Of a DNA stretch of 9,578 bases, positions 1-5,705 are shown piece by piece. The position numbers were made by a program, and so were the translations under genes. This DNA comes from Candidatus Omnitrophota bacterium (GTDB taxonomy: Bacteria > Omnitrophota > Gorgyraeia > Duberdicusellales > 4484-171), in assembly GCA_021735105.1 (NCBI GenBank), contig JAIPHS010000026.1:1-9578 (forward strand). The letters run 5' to 3'. The first letter of the stretch is position 1. Each line of letters starts with the position of its first letter. The notes beneath the pieces are model-generated. The model saw only the letters and a program-made list of their open reading frames with translations. It was not told where the DNA came from and searched no databases.

Positions 1-348
1 CCATTTAATGTAAACCGCATAGCTCAGGTATCAGCACAAGCAGGATTGGAAAATAAAAGTTTTGTTAAAGATGTGGTTAATTTTGTAAATAAAGAAAAGT
101 TTTATTTTTATAAAAATTTTGATAGATTAGGTATTTTCTATATAAAGAGTGCGACTAATTTTGTTTTAATAGATTTTAAAAAAAGCACCAAGAAATTATA
201 TGAATATATGCTAAAACGAGGTGTGATCATTAGGGAGCTGCAAGGATGGGGGCTAAAGAATTTTTTTCGTGTAACTATTGGGCTGCATTCTCAAAATAAA
301 AAGTTTATTAAACTTCTTGATAATTATATAAAGGGGGCAAAAAAATGA
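1..348 (+). CDS. hisC: HisC-family aminotransferase, C-terminal part (5' end outside window)
   Basis: This is the last 115 codons of a PLP-dependent class I/II aminotransferase of the histidinol-phosphate aminotransferase type. The reading frame is open from base 1, so the gene begins upstream; the TTG at 46 is an internal codon. The fragment opens with PFNVNRIAQVSAQ, a typical HisC stretch just after the PLP-lysine region. It then shows SATNFVLIDF (fragment residues 50-59), GVIIREL (74-80) and FFRVTIG (88-94), whose arginine is the conserved residue that binds the substrate carboxylate or phosphate. HisC converts imidazole-acetol phosphate to histidinol phosphate with glutamate. Relatives located beside tyrA, as in Bacillus, also transaminate aromatic keto acids. 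The adjacent aroF and tyrA suggest this copy may do so, but that is inference. The stop codon overlaps the aroF start (ATGA). The family call is firm; the substrate is uncertain because the PLP-lysine half is missing. Confidence 0.9.
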   Translation, partial: PFNVNRIAQVSAQAGLENKSFVKDVVNFVNKEKFYFYKNFDRLGIFYIKSATNFVLIDFKKSTKKLYEYMLKRGVIIRELQGWGLKNFFRVTIGLHSQNKKFIKLLDNYIKGAKK

Positions 349-1361
349 TTATTGTTTTAAAGAAAAAGACAAAGCAGGAAGATATTGACAACCTGCTTGA
401 TAAAGTAAAAAGCCTGGGGCTTAAGCCGATGGTTTCGCAAGGACAGGAAAGAACGATTGTGGGAGTGATTGGCCCTGAAGATGTTATCCGGCTTCAGCCA
501 TTAGAAGCTTATCCCGGCGTAGATAAAGTAATGCCGGTGCTGGCTCCTTATAAGTTGGTTTCTCGAGAGTTTAAGCAAGAAAATAGTGTAGTTGAAATAA
601 AGGGGTCAGTTGAATTTGGTTCTAAAAAAGTTACGGTTGTTGCCGGCCCTTGTTCGATTGAAACAAAAGATCAATTGTATCAGGTGGCAGAAAACATAAA
701 AAAAGCAGGCGGGTCTCTGCTTCGCGGCGGAGCTTTTAAACCGAGAACATCGCCTTATAGCTTTCAAGGTTTAGGTGAAGAAGGCCTAAAAATTTTAAAA
801 GGCGCGTCTGAAAAATTTGACATACCAACTGTAACTGAAGTTATGGATACAAGAGATGTTGAACTTGTGGCTCGGTACGCGGATGTGCTTCAAATTGGGG
901 CACGAAATATGCAAAACTTTAATCTTTTAAAAGAAGTAGGGCAAACAAAAAAACCAATTATCTTAAAAAGGGGCTTATCTGCTACCGTAAAAGAGCTTTT
1001 GATGAGTGCGGAGTATATTTTATCTGAAGGTAATTTTAATGTGATTTTATGTGAAAGGGGAATTAGAACTTTTAGTGAATTTACTCGTAATACTTTGGAT
1101 ATAAGCGCTATTCCTGTTATTAAGATGCATTCTCATCTTCCGGTTATAGTCGATCCTTCTCATGCCGCCGGGAAGTGGGGTTTAATTAATCCTTTAAGTA
1201 GGGCGGCAGTGGCAGCCGGCGCAGACGGGCTTTTAGTTGAAGTTCATCCTAACCCTAAAGAAGCTCTAAGTGACGGGCCGCAACAGTTGTTACCGGATAA
1301 TTTTGATATCTTGATAAGAGAAATAAGACAGGTTGCTGAATCAGTAGGAAGGGAATTATAG
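345..1361 (+). CDS. aroF: 3-deoxy-7-phosphoheptulonate (DAHP) synthase, type I-beta
   Basis: Cytosolic enzyme that condenses phosphoenolpyruvate and erythrose 4-phosphate to DAHP, the first step of the shikimate pathway. The product is 338 residues, the same length I recall for the Thermotoga maritima enzyme. Residues 1-70 form the N-terminal ferredoxin-like/ACT-like domain (MIIVLKKKT, with VGVIGPED at 39-46) that mediates feedback inhibition in T. maritima. Residues 85-338 are the TIM barrel. Visible motifs are VAGPCSIET (99-107), RGGAFKPRTSPY (127-138), GARNMQN (185-191), LKRG (207-210), DPSHAAGK (270-277) and LVEVHPNP (297-304). Predicted metal ligands are C103, H273, E299 and D310, all present. 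A G-rich ribosome site (AAGGGGG) precedes the ATG, which overlaps the stop of the upstream aminotransferase by four bases. KDO8P synthase is the nearest alternative, but the N-terminal domain and KPRTS motif favour DAHP synthase. Feedback by tyrosine or phenylalanine is likely from the domain but not shown here. Confidence 0.96.
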   Translation: MIIVLKKKTKQEDIDNLLDKVKSLGLKPMVSQGQERTIVGVIGPEDVIRLQPLEAYPGVDKVMPVLAPYKLVSREFKQENSVVEIKGSVEFGSKKVTVVAGPCSIETKDQLYQVAENIKKAGGSLLRGGAFKPRTSPYSFQGLGEEGLKILKGASEKFDIPTVTEVMDTRDVELVARYADVLQIGARNMQNFNLLKEVGQTKKPIILKRGLSATVKELLMSAEYILSEGNFNVILCERGIRTFSEFTRNTLDISAIPVIKMHSHLPVIVDPSHAAGKWGLINPLSRAAVAAGADGLLVEVHPNPKEALSDGPQQLLPDNFDILIREIRQVAESVGREL

Positions 1362-1363
1362 AT

Positions 1364-1398
1364 TAGTCCATAGTCCAAAGTCCAATGTTCAAAGTCAA
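1364..1398 (+). repeat. AAAGTCC-type heptamer repeat, copy A (5 units, degenerate)
   Basis: Five consecutive 7-base units: TAGTCCA, TAGTCCA, AAGTCCA, ATGTTCA, AAGTCAA. The array begins two bases after the aroF stop and fills the aroF-tyrA gap. A related five-unit array with the same AAAGTCAAT end lies at 5362-5396. The fourth unit has drifted to contain an ATG that can be mistaken for the tyrA start. Function is unknown. The 7-base period and the second copy 4 kb away argue for a dispersed repeat family rather than chance. Confidence 0.75.
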
Positions 1399-1411
1399 TA
1401 TAAAAAAAGAT

Positions 1412-2248
1412 ATGAAATTAAAGCAGATTAAAAAAGCAGGGATTATCGGGGTTGGTTTGATGGGGGGCTCTTTAGCCTTGGCTCTTAGAAAAAGTTTTAA
1501 TAACTTTGAGATTATAGGCCATGCCAGAAGCGAGAAAACATTTAGACGCCTTAAAAAAGCTAAAGTTTTAGATAGGATTGAAAGGTCTGATAAAAAAATT
1601 GCTGAAGAGGCGGATATTCTAATTTTAGCTACTCCGGTTGGAATAATTATTGATCTTTTAAAAAGATTAGCCCCTCATTTAAAAAAAGGCGCAATCGTTT
1701 TTGATTTGGGAAGCACCAAAGAGGAGATAGAAAAGACAGCTAAGAGCAATTTCTCTAAAGGAGTTTCTTTTGTAGGTTGCCATCCTTTTTGCGGTTCAGA
1801 AAAGGCAGGAGTAGAAAAAGCAAAGGAAGGCCTCTACCAAGGATCTTTGTGTTTTATTACCTCAACCAATAAGGCTTCTTATTTAGTTGAAAAAATATGG
1901 AAAAAAATTGGTTCTCGAGTTGTCAGGATAAGTTCTTGTGCCCATGATGATATTATTTGTTTAACCTCCCACCTTCCTCATTTAATTTGTTTTTCTTTGG
2001 TTGCTGCCATACCAGATAAATATCTGGAATTTAGTTCATCAGGATTTGTTGATTTAACTCGGATTGCATCTTCTTCGGGAGATTTATGGGCAGATATATT
2101 TTTAAGCAATAAAACTAAATTATTGAAACATTTAAATAAATATAATGAAATCAGCAATAAATTTAAAGATGCAATTATAAAAGAAGATAAGAAAGAATTA
2201 AAAAGATTAATAAAAAAAGCCAATAAAAAAAGAGCTAAGGTTTTATGA
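1412..2248 (+). CDS. tyrA: Prephenate/arogenate dehydrogenase
   Basis: Oxidatively decarboxylates prephenate to 4-hydroxyphenylpyruvate (or arogenate to tyrosine). The start at 1412 gives 278 residues. An in-frame ATG at 1385 would add nine, but it lies inside the heptamer repeat, and neither start has a clear ribosome site. Numbering from 1412, the Rossmann motif GIIGVGLMGGS is at 10-20. The catalytic region shows DLGSTK (98-103), GCHPFCGSEKAGV (121-133) with the active-site histidine H124, SHLPHL (186-191) and GFVDLTRIASS (211-221) with the substrate arginine R217. There is no ACT domain and no fused chorismate mutase. After the second beta strand the sequence reads IIGHARSEKTFRR. NAD enzymes usually have an acidic residue there, so NADP may be preferred; this is inference. 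The lysine-rich C-terminus is odd but not diagnostic. The stop overlaps the cmk start (ATGA), and aroA, a common neighbour of tyrA, is absent. Confidence 0.93.
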   Translation: MKLKQIKKAGIIGVGLMGGSLALALRKSFNNFEIIGHARSEKTFRRLKKAKVLDRIERSDKKIAEEADILILATPVGIIIDLLKRLAPHLKKGAIVFDLGSTKEEIEKTAKSNFSKGVSFVGCHPFCGSEKAGVEKAKEGLYQGSLCFITSTNKASYLVEKIWKKIGSRVVRISSCAHDDIICLTSHLPHLICFSLVAAIPDKYLEFSSSGFVDLTRIASSSGDLWADIFLSNKTKLLKHLNKYNEISNKFKDAIIKEDKKELKRLIKKANKKRAKVL

Positions 2249-2892
2249 TTGTAGCTATAGATGGCCCAGCTGGTTCAGGTAAAACTACAGCAGCAAAAAT
2301 GCTAGCTAAAAGATTAGGCTTTTTTTTTCTTGATACCGGGGCAACCTATCGAGTTTTAACTTATGCGGCTTTAGAAAACAATACTAATCTGGAATCAGAA
2401 GAAGAGTTAGCTGATTTAGCTGCGGGTCTTGATTTAAAAATTGACGATAATAAGATATATTTAAAGTCTATTGACATAAGCAAAGAGATTCGCAAGCCAA
2501 GAATAGATAAAAATATTTCAAAGGTGGTAAGTTTTATCAAGGTAAGAAAAGTGATGAATTCATTGCAAAGAGAGGAGGCCTCCGGAAAAAACTCTGTAGT
2601 TGAAGGCAGGGATATAACAACGGTAGTTTTTCCCGATGCGGAATTTAAATTTTATCTTGATGCCGCACAAAAGATACGCGTTGAAAGGAGAGTTCAGCAA
2701 TTGCTTAAGGAAGGAGAAGTTGTTGATTCAGGAGAAGTTGAAGTTGATTTGGTAAAAAGAGATGAGGCAGATAAGAACCGTAAGATTGGTTCCCTTAAAT
2801 TAACTGAAGAAGCTCGCTATATAGATACAACCAATCTTTTAATTCCGGAAGTTGTGGAAAAGTTATTTAATATCGTTAAATCAAAAAAATAA
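2245..2892 (+). CDS. cmk: Cytidylate kinase
   Basis: Phosphorylates CMP and dCMP with ATP in the cytosol, recycling CMP from RNA turnover and phospholipid synthesis. At 215 residues it is of the usual short bacterial length. The P-loop is GPAGSGKTT (7-15), followed by LDTGATYR (29-36; family consensus DTGAMYR). The CMP-binding segment is ISKVVSFIKVRKVM (91-104), then VVEGRDITTVVFPDAEFKFYL (118-138), where the family normally has GRDIGT or GRDMGT and this protein has Thr for Gly. The LID region RVERRVQQLLKEG (145-157) and the helix KRDEADKNR (171-179) are recognisable. The usual C-terminal proline of the RD..D..R..PL block is missing. The start ATG overlaps the tyrA stop by four bases, implying translational coupling. 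In many genomes cmk sits with aroA or rpsA; here tyrA leads directly to cmk and lepA follows. The family call is firm, and the substitutions look like drift rather than loss. Confidence 0.94.
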   Translation: MIVAIDGPAGSGKTTAAKMLAKRLGFFFLDTGATYRVLTYAALENNTNLESEEELADLAAGLDLKIDDNKIYLKSIDISKEIRKPRIDKNISKVVSFIKVRKVMNSLQREEASGKNSVVEGRDITTVVFPDAEFKFYLDAAQKIRVERRVQQLLKEGEVVDSGEVEVDLVKRDEADKNRKIGSLKLTEEARYIDTTNLLIPEVVEKLFNIVKSKK

Positions 2893-2898
2893 TAAAAA

Positions 2899-4695
2899 AT
2901 GGACCAAGTTAATAAAATTAGAAATTTTTGTATAATAGCTCATATCGATCATGGAAAATCAACTTTAGCCGATAGGTTCCTGGAAAATGCCGGAACTATG
3001 GCCAAAGGTAAAATTTCTCAGCAGATGCTGGATAGCATGGAGTTAGAGAGAGAAAGAGGGATAACCATTAAAGCAAAAGCGGTTCGTTTGATTTATTCAT
3101 CTGGCGGGGCCAGCTATATTTTAAATCTTATCGATACTCCCGGCCATGTTGATTTTAGTTATGAGGTGGCAAAATCTTTAAAAGGTTGCGAAGGGGCCAT
3201 CCTTTTAGTTGATGCTGCCCAAGGAGTTGAAGCACAAACTGTGGCTAATTTTCATCTGGCTTTAGAAAGTGACCTAAAAATTATACCGGTTCTTAATAAA
3301 ATAGATTTACCCAGCGCTGATATAGAAAAAGGTTATAGAGAATTATTTGAAATTTTTGGCTTTAAGAAAGAGGAAGTCTTAACAGTTTCTGCCAAAGATG
3401 GTACAGGAGTTAAACAGTTATTAGATAAAGTTATCGAAGAGGTGCCGTCTCCTTCAGGCAGTCTAGATAAGCCGACTAAGGCAGTGCTTTTTGATTCTGC
3501 TTATGACCTGTATCGTGGAGTAATACTTTTTGTAAGAATTTTTGATGGCAAGATTGAGATAGGAAATAAAATTTTATTGATGCATCAAAAAAAAGAATAC
3601 CGGGTTGAAGAAATGGGTATTTTTTCTCCTCAGCCCGTAAAAAGAAAAAGCCTTTCTTGCGGCCAAGTCGGTTATATTTGCTGTAATATAAAAAATCCCA
3701 ATGAAATTGATGTTGGAGATACTATAACCCTTAGCTCTAATCCTGTTTCTTCTGCGTTTGAGGGTTATCAAAAGATGTCTCCTATGGTTTTTGCGGGAAT
3801 TTTTCCTTCTTCTTCACAAGATTATGTAAGTTTACGGGCAGCCATAGAAAAGTTAAATCTTTCAGATTCCTCTTTTAGTTATGAGCCGGATAGTTTAGGT
3901 AGTTTAGGTTATGGATTTCGCTGCGGTTTTTTAGGGCTGCTTCATATGGATATTATCCAGGAAAGATTAGAGAGAGAATATAATCTCGATCTTATTGTTA
4001 CAGCGCCTAGTGTTAAATATAGAATAATGCGGAAAGGCCTTAAAGATTATGAAGAGATTGAAAGCGCCCATCAATTCCCTGATTTAGGAGAAGTTGAAAA
4101 AAGTTATGAACCTTATGTTATTGTTACAATTATGGTTCCGGTTGATTTTATCGATCCGGTATGTGATTTGGCTAAATCTAGGCGGGGTGATTTTGTAAAA
4201 ATGGATTATTTAGGAAAAGACCTTCTTAATATAATATTTGAAATACCTTTATCTGAGATAGTTATTGATTTTTATGATAAAATAAAATCTGTAACTCGAG
4301 GCTATGGTTCTTTTGATTATGAGTTTATAGGCTACAAAGAAACAGATATTGTCCAGCTGGATATTCTTTTTAATCAGAAGAAAGTTGATGCTTTTTCTCT
4401 TTTAGTGCATAAAGATAAAGCTGAAAGCAAAGGTAGAGCTGTCGCGGAAAGGTTAAAAGAGTTAATTCCGCGTCAAATGTATGAGGTTAAAGTTCAGGCT
4501 GCCGTAGGCTCTAAAATTATTGCTTCAGCTAGAGTTCGGGCTGTGAAAAAAAATGTTACTGCTAAATGTTATGGAGGAGATGTTACCAGAAAAAGAAAGC
4601 TTTGGGAAAAGCAGAAGAAGGGCAAGAAGAAAATGAAACAATTAGGAAATGTTTCTGTGCCCCGGGAAGCTTTTTTAGAAGTATTGAAAATGTGA
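2899..4695 (+). CDS. lepA: Elongation factor 4 (LepA), ribosome-associated GTPase
   Basis: Translational GTPase that binds the ribosome, is proposed to back-translocate stalled complexes and assists 30S biogenesis, and can associate with the inner membrane. It has 598 residues, essentially the family length. The G domain carries AHIDHGKST (14-22), RERGITIKA (51-59), DTPGHVDF (79-86, with catalytic His83), NKID (133-136) and SAKDG (164-168). Domain II and the EF-G-like domains III and V follow (for example GFRCGFLGLLHMDI near 340-353). The LepA-specific C-terminal domain is complete, with AKCYGGDVTRKRKLWEKQK and a final basic KKGKKKMKQLGNVSVP segment that enters the decoding region. The C-terminal domain rules out EF-G, TypA and tetracycline-resistance proteins. 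The gene begins six bases after cmk, without a visible Shine-Dalgarno in its A-rich leader. LepA is often paired with lepB, as it is here. Confidence 0.97.
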   Translation: MDQVNKIRNFCIIAHIDHGKSTLADRFLENAGTMAKGKISQQMLDSMELERERGITIKAKAVRLIYSSGGASYILNLIDTPGHVDFSYEVAKSLKGCEGAILLVDAAQGVEAQTVANFHLALESDLKIIPVLNKIDLPSADIEKGYRELFEIFGFKKEEVLTVSAKDGTGVKQLLDKVIEEVPSPSGSLDKPTKAVLFDSAYDLYRGVILFVRIFDGKIEIGNKILLMHQKKEYRVEEMGIFSPQPVKRKSLSCGQVGYICCNIKNPNEIDVGDTITLSSNPVSSAFEGYQKMSPMVFAGIFPSSSQDYVSLRAAIEKLNLSDSSFSYEPDSLGSLGYGFRCGFLGLLHMDIIQERLEREYNLDLIVTAPSVKYRIMRKGLKDYEEIESAHQFPDLGEVEKSYEPYVIVTIMVPVDFIDPVCDLAKSRRGDFVKMDYLGKDLLNIIFEIPLSEIVIDFYDKIKSVTRGYGSFDYEFIGYKETDIVQLDILFNQKKVDAFSLLVHKDKAESKGRAVAERLKELIPRQMYEVKVQAAVGSKIIASARVRAVKKNVTAKCYGGDVTRKRKLWEKQKKGKKKMKQLGNVSVPREAFLEVLKM

Positions 4696-4696
4696 A

Positions 4697-4734
4697 GCAC
4701 AGACACACACAGATGGGATTGGATGCACGCTGAT
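4697..4734 (+). repeat. CACAGACACACACAGATG-type intergenic repeat
   Basis: The lepA-lepB gap opens, one base after the lepA stop, with a 38-base segment rich in CACAGA/CACACA and GGATG/GCACGCTGAT words. Its composition is unlike the poly-A/T sequence around it and closely resembles a short interspersed repeat often found between genes in assemblies of uncultured bacteria. Only one copy lies in the window, so the repeat call rests on recollected similarity. It has no hairpin with a T run and does not look like a terminator. Confidence 0.45.
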
Positions 4735-4761
4735 ATATTATATTTATGAAAAAGGAGAAAA

Positions 4762-4767
4762 AAAGGA
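4762..4767 (+). promoter_or_regulatory. Ribosome binding site for lepB
   Basis: AAAGGA ends six bases before the lepB ATG, a normal Shine-Dalgarno spacing. A better-matching AAAGGAG lies further upstream at 4751-4757, too far for the same start. A short ATG-led frame at 4746 passes through this region out of frame with lepB and is not credible as a gene. Confidence 0.6.
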
Positions 4768-4773
4768 AAAAAA

Positions 4774-5358
4774 ATGAAAAAAAGTACAATAAGAGAATGG
4801 GTTGAGTCAATAGTTATTGCTGCAGTATTAGTTATTGTTTTAAAGACATTTTTCTTTCAAATGTATAAAATTCCCACCACTTCGATGGTTCCCACCCTTA
4901 TGCCCGGTGATAAAATATTTGTAAGTAAATTAAGTTATGGGCCTAAATTACCTTTTGTTCCTTTTCGTTTGCCGGGATTTAGCAAACCCCAAAGAGGAGA
5001 TGTTATAGTTTTTGTACCGCCTCAGGAAGTAGATCAACCCTGGTATAGGCGAAAACCTTATATAAAAAGAGCTATCGGCTTACCCGGGGAAACTGTACAG
5101 ATAAAAAAAGGCAATATCTATATAGACGATAAAGAAGTTACCTTACCTGAAATTGCTGCGTTTTTTTATTATAATCAGGGCAAAAACGGACAATCAGATA
5201 AAAAAATAATTGTACCAGAAGATGAATATTTTTGCCTAGGAGATAATAGTATTAGTTCTAAAGATAGCCGTTATTGGGGTTTTGTTGACAAAGAACAAAT
5301 TATTGGAGAGGCGATTTTTATTTGGTGGCCGCCAAAAAGGATTGGGATGATAGAATGA
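4774..5358 (+). CDS. lepB: Signal peptidase I
   Basis: Membrane-bound serine protease that removes Sec and Tat signal peptides at the outer face of the cytoplasmic membrane, using a Ser/Lys dyad. It has 194 residues with one N-terminal membrane anchor (about 11-29), the compact Gram-positive or cyanobacterial-like architecture rather than the longer two-anchor E. coli form. Box B is IPTTSMVPTLMPGD (33-46) with catalytic Ser37. Box D is KPYIKRAIGLPGE (94-106) with general-base Lys98. Box E is GDNSISSKDSRYWG (156-169). The C-terminus ends in IWWPPKRIG. All catalytic elements are intact. Its likely clients in this window include the HtrA protease. The stop overlaps the ATG of the lipoprotein gene by four bases. 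The gap upstream carries a repeat but no good promoter, so expression probably reads through from lepA. Confidence 0.96.
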   Translation: MKKSTIREWVESIVIAAVLVIVLKTFFFQMYKIPTTSMVPTLMPGDKIFVSKLSYGPKLPFVPFRLPGFSKPQRGDVIVFVPPQEVDQPWYRRKPYIKRAIGLPGETVQIKKGNIYIDDKEVTLPEIAAFFYYNQGKNGQSDKKIIVPEDEYFCLGDNSISSKDSRYWGFVDKEQIIGEAIFIWWPPKRIGMIE

Positions 5359-5705
5359 TTAAAAGTTTAAAGTTTAAAGTCCAAAGTCCAAAGTCAATAA
5401 AAAATATTGCTTTATTATTTGTAATGGTTTTATTTTTAGTTGGTTGTGTTACAACTCAAGAATATATAGGTAAAAATAAAGGAAAAAGCCTGCCTGCCGG
5501 CAAGGCCGGGATAAAGGAAAAAGTGGAAGATAAAAAAAACATAGTTCAAGACTTTGAAAGAAAAGAAGAATGGATAGGTTCTTATCTAGGGGAAAATGAT
5601 TTTATTAAACAATGTCCGGTTTGCAAGAGGAGATACCAAGGTTTTTTAAAAAAATGTCCTTATGATGGTGCAGAATTAGAAAAAATTAAAGAGGAGATAA
5701 AATGA
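5355..5705 (+). CDS. Small lipoprotein with zinc-ribbon-like C-terminus, function unknown
   Basis: I do not recognise the family. From the ATG at 5355, which overlaps the lepB stop, it has 116 residues. An in-frame ATG at 5322 lies deep in lepB and would add an implausible hydrophilic leader. Residues 1-17 are basic and are largely encoded by the heptamer repeat (KFKVQSPKS). A hydrophobic core (about 18-27) follows, then a lipobox LVGC with Cys31 as the predicted lipidated residue. Signal peptidase II, not the neighbouring LepB, would process it. Residues 45-52 (SLPAGKAG) come from a GC-rich repeat. The linker is lysine- and glutamate-rich. The C-terminus has CPVCKRRY and KKCPYDGAEL, giving Cys87, Cys90 and Cys101 spaced CxxC-x10-C. 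This resembles a zinc ribbon of the CPxC...CPxDG kind with only three cysteines. A GAGGAG ribosome site for pgsA lies in its last codons. Membrane attachment is likely; the partner is unknown. Confidence 0.75.
   Translation: MIKSLKFKVQSPKSIKNIALLFVMVLFLVGCVTTQEYIGKNKGKSLPAGKAGIKEKVEDKKNIVQDFERKEEWIGSYLGENDFIKQCPVCKRRYQGFLKKCPYDGAELEKIKEEIK
5362..5396 (+). repeat. AAAGTCC heptamer repeat, copy B (inside lipoprotein signal peptide)
   Basis: Five exact-length units: AAAGTTT, AAAGTTT, AAAGTCC, AAAGTCC, AAAGTCA. They form the second copy of the array at 1364-1398, and both end in AAAGTCAAT. This copy begins a few codons after the lipoprotein ATG and is translated as the charged n-region of the signal peptide. 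Because a basic n-region is required there, the insertion is tolerated and may even supply the start of the gene. Confidence 0.8.
5487..5510 (+). repeat. GC-rich palindromic repeat element encoding SLPAGKAG
   Basis: A 24-base, eight-codon segment within the lipoprotein gene contains CCTGCCTGCCGGCAAGG around a GCCGGC palindrome. It is about 80% G+C inside a strongly A-rich coding stretch. The frame is preserved, with lysine/glutamate-rich linker codons on both sides. Similar elements that read as PAG or LPAGKAG peptides recur in genomes of some uncultured bacteria, as I recall. Only one copy is in this window. Confidence 0.65.
5691..5696 (+). promoter_or_regulatory. Ribosome binding site for pgsA
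   Basis: GAGGAG ends five bases before the pgsA ATG at 5702, a strong Shine-Dalgarno inside the end of the lipoprotein gene. It fixes the pgsA start and supports coupling of the two genes through their ATGA overlap. Confidence 0.75.

Noticed and set aside
46..348. A complete 100-residue protein starting at TTG 46
   Set aside because: The frame is open to base 1 and the upstream codons encode conserved HisC residues (PFNVNRIAQVSAQ), so this is the tail of a longer gene.
1361..1411. Transcription terminator or attenuator between aroF and tyrA
   Set aside because: The segment is tandem heptamers with no stable inverted repeat and no T run after a stem.
1978..2223. Minus-strand open frame within tyrA
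   Set aside because: Antisense to a conserved coding region, low-complexity hydrophobic product, no ribosome site or recognisable motif.
3574..3771. Minus-strand open frame within lepA
   Set aside because: Antisense shadow of the conserved LepA domain II region with no family features.
4719..4744. Possible lepB promoter (TTGGAT followed by TATATT)
   Set aside because: The spacing is only 14 bases for the best pairing and the upstream hexamer overlaps the repeat; in an AT-rich gap this is expected by chance.
4746..4805. Short lysine-rich open frame in the lepB leader (ATG AAA AAG GAG...)
   Set aside because: About 19 codons of low complexity overlapping lepB out of frame; better explained as purine-rich ribosome-binding sequence.
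4583..4810. Minus-strand open frame spanning the lepA end and lepB start
   Set aside because: Phe/Leu-rich product arises from the complement of A-rich codons and leader; it runs antisense to two well-supported genes.
5322..5354. Earlier in-frame ATG for the lipoprotein gene
   Set aside because: It would overlap lepB by 37 bases and place eleven hydrophilic residues before an already adequate signal peptide; the ATG at 5355 overlaps the lepB stop in the same ATGA style as other junctions.
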